Origin: Desulfobacteraceae bacterium
GTDB taxonomy: Bacteria; Desulfobacterota; Desulfobacteria; Desulfobacterales; Desulfobacteraceae
Direction: 5' to 3'
NCBI GenBank assembly: GCA_022712835.1
Contig: JAFLJU010000019.1
Span: forward strand, 1-28,558
DNA length: 28,558 bases
The translations under genes and the position numbers were made by a program. This document shows, one piece after another, positions 22,418 to 28,558 of the stretch (position 1 is its first letter; the number at the start of each line of letters is the position of its first letter). The notes beneath the pieces were generated by a model. It was not told the DNA's origin. It saw only the letters and a program-made list of their open reading frames with translations, and made no database searches.

Positions 22418-25102
22418 TTACGGTGTGACTGTCATGAGGTATGCTTTTTCCGGGTCCAGATACTTTTTGACGAGTTCCTGGATTTCTTCCGGTGTTACTG
22501 TCTTTGCCTTGTCTATCAGCTTTTGCTCGAAATCCCGGTCAAAACCGCGGACCATGAGGCTGGCCGCCTGTCGGCTGCGGGATAAAAGGGACTGGTGTTC
22601 CTGATAGTAATCGCCGACCAGGATGTTTCGGGCGCGTTCCAATTCCTCTTCGGGGAGTGGTGTCGCAGCCAGTTCGGCCAGTACCGTCTTGAAACCTTCC
22701 AGCGATTTGTCCACCTTGTCCGGACTGGTGCCGATGTAAAGGGCGATGAATCCGGTGTTGCGGCTCTGCCACAGCATTGCCGTGACAGTATAGGCCAGCC
22801 CCTGCTTGTCTCGCAGGTCGCGGAAGAGCAAGCCGGATTGGCCGGACAGGGCAGCCTTGAGTAGTTCCAGTTCGGATGATGCTTCCATGTCCGTTTTGCC
22901 CGGCGTGGGAAAGATCATCAGCATGTGCGACTGGTTGCGGTCCGGCAAATGCATGGTTCTTTCATGCTCGGTGTTCCACGTTGGGGTGGTGAACTGGTAG
23001 CCGTTGCCGGGCGCGGTCATGGTTTTGGCAAGGTCCGAGGCAAAAGTTTCGATGACATCCTTGTCGAACTGGCCGCAAACGGCAATGACAAAGGGCTGCA
23101 TGGACTGCCTGCCCCAGAAGCGCATGAGATCGGATGTGGTGAACGCCTCAACTTCCTCAGGTGTACCCTGATGGAGCAGGGCGTAGGGACCGGTTTTATA
23201 CAGGAACGGGAACAGGTGGCGGAAGGCGAGACCCAGAGGGCGATCTTCGCGCCGTTTGATTCCTGAAATCTGGTCCTGCTTGGAGCGGTTGATTTCTTCC
23301 TTATCAAAGGCCGGTGAGGTCAGGGTATCGCGCATCAGCGGCAATATCTGGTCCGTGAACCTTGTGGGGAACTTGGCTTCCAGAGCAAAGACATTGCGGC
23401 CTGCGGTCGAGCCGATGCTTGCTGCGTGATCTGACAGGAAATCCTGAATTTCGGTGGCCGACATTTTTATGGTGCCGCGAGTTAGGGCCTTGGCAGTCAG
23501 TGCGGCCAGACCTTGTTGATCCGGGGTGAGTTCGCCATCGCCGCCGGTCCAGTACACGCTGATGGCGGTGTAGGGCATGGTCGTGTCAGGCAGGAGCACG
23601 AGCTTGCTGCCGCCGGGCAATTCTATTTCCGTATCGGTTGTCGCTTCGACAACTCCTTTCTTTTTCCTGATGTTGTTCGCTACCGGCCATTTGGCTTCGG
23701 TGATGGCCGTGAGGTTTTCTTCGGACACGCCGTTTTCCTCAGGCACGAGCACGCAGAGAGCTAGTTGATCAGGGCGGATGTACTCATCATACAAGGTTTT
23801 CATCTCTTCCCTTGTCACCTGGTTCAGGGAGAAGAGGTAATTCTTTTCTGCTTCTTCCCCGTTCTCGAAAAACTGGAAGTAGCCGAGCTTGCTCGCCATG
23901 CCGGACAGGGTTTCCTTGGTCAGGAACAGGGAATCCTCTATATTCAGCCGTCCGCTTTCGATTTCGCGGTCAGTGAAATTTGCGGGATCAAAGGTTGCCA
24001 TTTCGGCCATGAGTTCGGTCCAGAATTCTTCCACCTTGTCCACGTCGAGGGTGGCGTGAATATAGAGCATCCCGCCGCGCTCAAGGGAGAGAGGGGAGAC
24101 GGATATATCGTCCACCAACTGTTTTTCGTATTTGAATTTTCTGTAGAGCCGGGACGTGTCATCGCCGCCGAGCAGGTGAGCGAGCAGTTCCAGCCCGGCC
24201 ATCTTGGCAGAAGAGCCGTGCGGGATCGGGAAGGCTGCGCCCATGTAGACCTTGTTCCATTTGCCGGTCAGCTTGACCACGCGGGGCCCTGCGCCGATTT
24301 CCGGAATGGCGATGGTTTCGGGCGGGGTGACAGGTCTGGTGTTTTCAAGGGAGCCGAGCAGCCTTTCGGCCTCGGCCAGTACCTGATCCGGGTCAACCTT
24401 GCCGACCACGGCCAGCAGCATGGACTGGGGCTGGTAAAATTTGGCGATATAGTCGCGGATGTCCTTTTGCGAGAAAGACAGGACGGTCTCGCGTGTGCCG
24501 ATGATCGGCCATTCATAGCTGGTGTCGTTCCAGACCATGCCTTGCAAGGTCTTGAAAAGCTTGTTGCCGGGCGTGTCCTCACCGCGTTCCAGTTCTTTGA
24601 TGACGACTTTCTTTTCGCTTTCAAGCTCTGTCGGGTCGATGGCTGCTTTGAACGCCATGTCTGTCACCACATCGAGTCCGAGCGACCATTTGTCTTCCGG
24701 CACTTCCACATAATAGACAGTATAATCAAAGCTGGTGGCCGCGTTCATGCTGCCGCCAACGGATTCGATCTCGCGGGCTGTTTCGCCCGGGCCACGCTTC
24801 TCAGTTCCCTTGAAGACCATGTGTTCAAGGAGATGGCTTATGCCTGCGATCTTGGGAGTTTCGTAAGCACTTCCGGCGTGGACGTAGAGCCGGACATTGA
24901 CCAGTGGAAAGCGGTCATCTTCCTTGATGAGAATAGTCAGGCCGTTTTTGAGTTTGACTATGTTCGTCTTGCCCTTGGCGGCTTTGTCTAGTGAAGGAAG
25001 CGGTATCGGCGCGATAGCGACGGTGGATTTTTTATTCATTTGAGTCTGGCATCCGGTCAGGAGCATCAGTATGCACCCCGATAATAATAATGTTCGTAAC
25101 AT
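22418..25102 (-). CDS. Two-domain M16 zinc protease, predicted lipoprotein
   Basis: This 894-residue protein starts with a lipoprotein signal ending LMLLTGC, with the lipidated Cys at 18, so it should be anchored in the outer or inner membrane facing the periplasm. The first M16 domain has the inverted zinc motif HLLEH (H90, E93, H94) and the third ligand E170, 76 residues later. The second half (about 490-894) repeats the M16 fold without HxxEH and should be the inactive partner half of the clamp, as in pitrilysin-like enzymes. It would degrade peptides. GGAG precedes the ATG at 25102. It stands alone with its own hairpin. Confidence 0.92.
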   Translation of the reverse strand: MLRTLLLSGCILMLLTGCQTQMNKKSTVAIAPIPLPSLDKAAKGKTNIVKLKNGLTILIKEDDRFPLVNVRLYVHAGSAYETPKIAGISHLLEHMVFKGTEKRGPGETAREIESVGGSMNAATSFDYTVYYVEVPEDKWSLGLDVVTDMAFKAAIDPTELESEKKVVIKELERGEDTPGNKLFKTLQGMVWNDTSYEWPIIGTRETVLSFSQKDIRDYIAKFYQPQSMLLAVVGKVDPDQVLAEAERLLGSLENTRPVTPPETIAIPEIGAGPRVVKLTGKWNKVYMGAAFPIPHGSSAKMAGLELLAHLLGGDDTSRLYRKFKYEKQLVDDISVSPLSLERGGMLYIHATLDVDKVEEFWTELMAEMATFDPANFTDREIESGRLNIEDSLFLTKETLSGMASKLGYFQFFENGEEAEKNYLFSLNQVTREEMKTLYDEYIRPDQLALCVLVPEENGVSEENLTAITEAKWPVANNIRKKKGVVEATTDTEIELPGGSKLVLLPDTTMPYTAISVYWTGGDGELTPDQQGLAALTAKALTRGTIKMSATEIQDFLSDHAASIGSTAGRNVFALEAKFPTRFTDQILPLMRDTLTSPAFDKEEINRSKQDQISGIKRREDRPLGLAFRHLFPFLYKTGPYALLHQGTPEEVEAFTTSDLMRFWGRQSMQPFVIAVCGQFDKDVIETFASDLAKTMTAPGNGYQFTTPTWNTEHERTMHLPDRNQSHMLMIFPTPGKTDMEASSELELLKAALSGQSGLLFRDLRDKQGLAYTVTAMLWQSRNTGFIALYIGTSPDKVDKSLEGFKTVLAELAATPLPEEELERARNILVGDYYQEHQSLLSRSRQAASLMVRGFDRDFEQKLIDKAKTVTPEEIQELVKKYLDPEKAYLMTVTP

Positions 25103-25560
25103 GTGTTTTCTCCGTATCTGTCGCTACTATGAGGTCACGATTCAAGCAACGTATCATTCCTTATAAGGTGCGTTCACAGTAGATAATTCCGAATTTCAAG
25201 CAGGCAAGCAGCAATTTGTCCTTTTGGGGACGTGAGCAGATGAGAACACTAACCGAGCCGCTTGAAAATTGATACCCATAATGCATCAGCTGGCCCGTTT
25301 TACTCTTTCAAACGCTTGTTTTTTCTTTTTGCAAGTTGGAATGGAAAAAACGGAAAATATATGAAAAATAATTCAGCCTATGTTCAACCGTTGTTTGACT
25401 GTGCAATCAAAGGGGCTTAGGGCTTTTTAACCTATGTTAATCAGGGGTTTCCCTTCTGTGATTTTGTGTGCAGGCGTTGACAAATAAGCTTTGGCGGGCC
25501 TAGAAAAAAAAGAGTTGCTTGTCAAAGGTACTTCTGTGTTTAACCAAACGGAGGAATTGA
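25103..25560. other. Intergenic region between the M16 gene and frdC
   Basis: This 458-base AT-richer stretch separates two divergent genes and holds no supported ORF. It must carry the M16 promoter on the minus strand, which I could not place, and the frd promoter described at 25477-25506. Two small palindromes lie upstream of that promoter: TTTGA-N8-TCAAA (25394-25411) and TTAAC-N4-GTTAA (25427-25440). Confidence 0.6.
25477..25506 (+). promoter_or_regulatory. Sigma-70-type promoter of frdCAB
   Basis: A consensus -35 box TTGACA (25477-25482) is followed after 18 bases by TAGAAA (25501-25506), a four-of-six match to the -10 box. Transcription would start about 45 bases before frdC. GGAGG precedes the frdC ATG. 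Confidence 0.6.
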
Positions 25561-26211
25561 ATGTCCATCAGTTACGCACCTGCGGGCAAATCCGGTAAGT
25601 GGGATGGCGCAATGGACTGGCTCCAGATGCTGTCCGGCGCGAGCCTGATTTTGTTCATGTGGTGTCATATGTTGTTGGTTTCCAGTGTCGTCATCGACCC
25701 TGCTGTCATGAATGCCATCGCTCATTTTTTTGAGGCGACCGGCATGGCTCAGGTTGGCGGACCGCTTATCTTTCTCGTGTTCCTGACTCATTTTGTGCTT
25801 GCCGCCCGGAAGATTCCCTTCCGCTTTGATGGTCAGAAGACCGTCTGGCAGCATGCCAGGATGATGCGTCATGGCGATACCTGGATGTGGGTTATCCAGA
25901 TTGTTACCGCGATGATTATCCTGATCATGGGGTCCATCCATATCTGGGTAGTGCTGACCGACCTGCCCATCACAGCCGTCAAGTCCGCCACCCGTGTTCA
26001 GGGTGGGTTCTGGGCAGTTTTTTATCTGATCCTTCTTCCCCTGGTCGAATTGCACGTTGGTATCGGTTTCTACCGTATCGCCGTGAAGTGGGGCTTTGTG
26101 AAGGATAAGAACCGTGTCAAATTCAAACGTTACGAGAATTTTGTCACCTACGGTTTCATCGCCATAGGCCTGATTACTCTGGCCTACTTCTGGTTCATGA
26201 GTGTCAACTAA
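25561..26211 (+). CDS. frdC: Fumarate reductase/succinate dehydrogenase cytochrome b subunit, dihaem type
   Basis: This 216-residue membrane anchor has five helices and reacts with menaquinone. Four membrane histidines, H36, H77, H127 and H165, have nearly the spacing of the haem ligands of Wolinella succinogenes FrdC (H44, H93, H143, H182), so two b haems are expected. The gene order C-A-B is also Wolinella-like. A strong GGAGG precedes the ATG, and frdA follows after 13 bases. Whether the complex works as fumarate reductase or succinate dehydrogenase cannot be told from the sequence. Confidence 0.92.
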   Translation: MSISYAPAGKSGKWDGAMDWLQMLSGASLILFMWCHMLLVSSVVIDPAVMNAIAHFFEATGMAQVGGPLIFLVFLTHFVLAARKIPFRFDGQKTVWQHARMMRHGDTWMWVIQIVTAMIILIMGSIHIWVVLTDLPITAVKSATRVQGGFWAVFYLILLPLVELHVGIGFYRIAVKWGFVKDKNRVKFKRYENFVTYGFIAIGLITLAYFWFMSVN

Positions 26212-26224
26212 CGGAGAAATAGCC

Positions 26225-28060
26225 ATGCAGACTATCTACACCGATTTACTTGTTGTCGGCGCGGGTCTGGCGGGTGAGCGTGCAGCTGTTGAGGCAGCCG
26301 ACGCTGGTTTCTCCGCCATTTGCCTGAGCCTTGTTCCGGCCCGTCGTTCTCACTCTTCCGCAGCTCAAGGTGGCATGCAAGCCTCACTGGGTAACGGCGT
26401 TATGGGTGAAGGCGACAATCCCGACGTTCACTTTGCAGACACCGTCAAAGGCTCCGACTGGGGCTGTGATCAGGAAGTCGCAAGGATGTTCGCTGATACC
26501 GCTCCTATTGAAATGCGTCGTCTCGCTCATTGGGGGGTTCCGTGGAACCGTGTTGTCCCGGGCAAGTCCATCTATTATAAGGGTGGCAAGCAGTTCGAGA
26601 AGGTCGAGAAAGAGGAAAAAGAGGGCTTGATCACGGCCCGAGCTTTTGGTGGCACCGCCAAATGGCGTACTTGCTACACTTCTGACGGTACAGGCCACGC
26701 GGTCATGTGTACCATGGACAATCGTTGCGCCGAGGTCGGTGTCGAAGTCCATGACAAGACCGAAGCCATCGCCATGATTCAGGACGGCGACAAATGTTAC
26801 GGCGTTGTTGCCCGCTGTTTGCGCACCGGCGAATTGACCACATACCTGTCCAAGGCGACCATGATCGCATCCGGCGGTTTCGGGCGTATTTACCCGAATA
26901 CCACCAATGCAGTCATCTGTGACGGCGGAGCGCATACCCTATGTGTGGAGTCCGGCGTGGTTCCCATGGGCAACATGGAAGCTGTCCAGTTCCATCCCAC
27001 TGGCATTGTTCCCACTGATATTCTCGTGACCGAGGGCTGTCGCGGCGATGGCGGGACACTGCTGGACGTTGATGAAAAACGTTTCATGCACGAATATGAG
27101 CCGGCAAATGCCGAGCTGGCATCTCGTGATGTCGTTTCCCGCTGGATGACCCACCACATGCGTGAAGGTCATGGCGTGAAAAGCCCGTACGGCGAGCATC
27201 TCTGGCTTGATATCCGCCATCTTGGCGAAGAGCATATCACCGGCAAGCTCCGTGAAGTGTACGAAATCTGTACTTCCTTCCTCGGCGTTGACCCGATCCA
27301 TCAGCTCATCCCGGTCCGTCCCACCCAGCATTACTCGATGGGTGGAGTTCGTACCAACAAGGATGGCGCAGCCTACGGACTGAAAGGTCTGTTCGCAGCC
27401 GGTGAAGCTGCTTGCTGGGACATGCACGGCTTCAATCGTCTGGGCGGCAATTCACTGGCTGAGACTGTCGTTGCTGGTGGTATTGTCGGCAAGAAAATTG
27501 CCGAATACCTTGAAGGGTGCGAGACCACATTCAAGACCGCACTCATCAATGATGAAGTCAAAAAACAGAAGGCGCGTATCGACGCCCTCGTGAACGGCAC
27601 CAACGGTTCCGAGAATGTCTACAAGGTCCGTGCTGCCATGCAGGATGCCCTGAACAAGGGCGCGAACATCTTCCGTACCCAGGATGGACTGGAAACATGC
27701 GTTGCCTCTTTGCAGGAAACACTGGTTCGTTCCAGAAAGGTTGGCCTTCGGTCCAACGGCAAGGGCGTGAACCCGGAACTGGCCGTTGCGCTCAAGCTCG
27801 AAGGCCAGGTCAGGATGGCCCTGATGGTCGCCTATGGCGCATTGCAACGCACTGAATCCCGCGGCTCTCATAACCGTGAGGATTTCCCTGCCCGCAACGA
27901 TCGCGACTGGCTCAACCGTACCCTGGCTACCTGGAAGAAGTCGGACGACACTCTGCCGACTTTGGAATACGAACCAGCTACCGAAGCCTTTGAGATTCCT
28001 CCGGGAGACCGTGGCTACGGCAAGTCCGAAATCATCAGCGCCGACGACAAAAAGGAATAA
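26225..28060 (+). CDS. frdA: Fumarate reductase/succinate dehydrogenase flavoprotein subunit
   Basis: This 611-residue catalytic subunit interconverts fumarate and succinate. The FAD-binding VVGAGLAGERAA lies at 10-21. H43 in RRSHSSAAQGG is the covalent FAD attachment site, at the same number as in Wolinella FrdA. HPTGIVPTDILVTEGCRGDGG and RPTQHYSMGGVRT hold the dicarboxylate-site residues. I start at the ATG at 26225 with GGAG upstream; an in-frame ATG at 26201 overlaps frdC and adds eight residues. No twin-arginine signal is present, so the active site faces the cytoplasm. Confidence 0.96.
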   Translation: MQTIYTDLLVVGAGLAGERAAVEAADAGFSAICLSLVPARRSHSSAAQGGMQASLGNGVMGEGDNPDVHFADTVKGSDWGCDQEVARMFADTAPIEMRRLAHWGVPWNRVVPGKSIYYKGGKQFEKVEKEEKEGLITARAFGGTAKWRTCYTSDGTGHAVMCTMDNRCAEVGVEVHDKTEAIAMIQDGDKCYGVVARCLRTGELTTYLSKATMIASGGFGRIYPNTTNAVICDGGAHTLCVESGVVPMGNMEAVQFHPTGIVPTDILVTEGCRGDGGTLLDVDEKRFMHEYEPANAELASRDVVSRWMTHHMREGHGVKSPYGEHLWLDIRHLGEEHITGKLREVYEICTSFLGVDPIHQLIPVRPTQHYSMGGVRTNKDGAAYGLKGLFAAGEAACWDMHGFNRLGGNSLAETVVAGGIVGKKIAEYLEGCETTFKTALINDEVKKQKARIDALVNGTNGSENVYKVRAAMQDALNKGANIFRTQDGLETCVASLQETLVRSRKVGLRSNGKGVNPELAVALKLEGQVRMALMVAYGALQRTESRGSHNREDFPARNDRDWLNRTLATWKKSDDTLPTLEYEPATEAFEIPPGDRGYGKSEIISADDKKE

Positions 28061-28063
28061 AGT

Positions 28064-28558
28064 ATGTCCAGATTACTTAAATTCAATATATTCCGGTACA
28101 ATCCAGAAGACACCCTGTCCGAGCCGCACATGGAGGAGTTTGTCCTGGAGGAAACCGATTCCATGACGCTGTTCATCGCTCTAAATCGCATCCGCGAAGA
28201 GCAGGATCCGTCCCTCCAGTTCGACTTCTGCTGCCGCGCCGGTATCTGCGGTGCATGTGGCATGGTCATCAATGGCCGTCCCGGTTTGGCGTGTCATACC
28301 AAGACCAAAGACCTGCCCGGCGAGATCACCTTGCTGCCGTTGCCGGTCTACAAATTGGTGGGCGACCTGTCCGTTGACACCGGTTCCTGGTTCCGAGAAA
28401 TGTATACCAAGACCGAGTCCTGGATTCACACGACCAAGGAGTTTGACGAGACCGCCCTTGAGGAGCGGATGGACAACCAGCAGGCCGTGGAAATCTACGA
28501 GCTTGAGCGTTGTGTGGAGTGCGGTTGCTGTGTATCAGCCTGTGCCACTGCCCGTCTG
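28064..28558 (+). CDS. frdB: Fumarate reductase/succinate dehydrogenase iron-sulfur subunit (partial)
   Basis: The first 165 residues are present; the frame runs off the right edge. C57, C62, C65 and C77 in CRAGICGACGM...LAC bind the [2Fe-2S] cluster. C150, C153, C156 and C160 in CVECGCCVSAC begin the [4Fe-4S]/[3Fe-4S] ferredoxin domain. The subunit passes electrons between the flavoprotein and the b haems. The ATG lies three bases after the frdA stop. Confidence 0.95.
   Translation, partial: MSRLLKFNIFRYNPEDTLSEPHMEEFVLEETDSMTLFIALNRIREEQDPSLQFDFCCRAGICGACGMVINGRPGLACHTKTKDLPGEITLLPLPVYKLVGDLSVDTGSWFREMYTKTESWIHTTKEFDETALEERMDNQQAVEIYELERCVECGCCVSACATARL

Noticed and set aside
23765..24991. 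408-codon plus-strand ORF
   Set aside because: It is fully antisense to the M16 protease, whose zinc motif and lipobox are clear, and shows no recognisable domain.
28064..28558. Apparent truncation of frdB
   Set aside because: The frame is open to the last base of the window, so this is the window edge and not a broken gene.

Overview
The window looks like part of a Desulfovibrio/Pseudodesulfovibrio-type chromosome (Desulfovibrionales). This is an inference from three things: the kind of proteins seen, an NADH-module-less nuo operon beside Wolinella-type fumarate reductase genes, and moderately GC-rich coding sequence. No rRNA, tRNA, CRISPR array, insertion sequence or prophage was recognised.

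Layout. 1-5.4 kb is a mixed envelope and signalling region: the end of a membrane protein, a convergent PAP2 phosphatase, a GT4 glycosyltransferase, a convergent UDP-glucuronate decarboxylase, and a comB-like phosphatase followed closely by a REC-PAS-GGDEF regulator. 5.4-5.9 kb is non-coding. It holds two near-identical hairpins that flank a cruciform repeat, and a second diverged copy of that repeat lies at 171-292. 5.9-17.6 kb is one tight plus-strand complex I operon: nuoA-B-C-D-H-I-J-K, an extra MrpD-like subunit, a small membrane protein, a NuoL-like subunit, nuoM and nuoN, closed by a clear terminator. 17.8-18.9 kb has a degenerate HsdR-N-domain protein and a small ferredoxin, separated by a very long hairpin. 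18.9-22.3 kb has a divergent YchF-like GTPase, the shikimate-pathway pair aroK-aroC and a YbjQ-like protein. 22.4-25.1 kb is a two-domain M16 protease lipoprotein. 25.5 kb to the end is frdC-frdA-frdB, with frdB cut by the window edge.

How the genes work together. The nuo operon encodes the membrane arm and the quinone-reducing Q module but no NuoE, NuoF or NuoG. The electron donor is therefore unlikely to be NADH through the usual route; ferredoxin or another reduced carrier is more likely. The operon also carries four antiporter-like subunits instead of the usual three, and NuoI has a long insert between its two cluster motifs. The frdCAB genes encode a dihaem-type quinone-linked fumarate reductase or succinate dehydrogenase. 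Both complexes would meet at the menaquinone pool.

The most interesting signals are the enlarged, donor-less complex I with its small conserved-looking partner protein, the cruciform repeat family with its duplicated flanking hairpin, and the 27-bp-stem hairpin at 18.5 kb.
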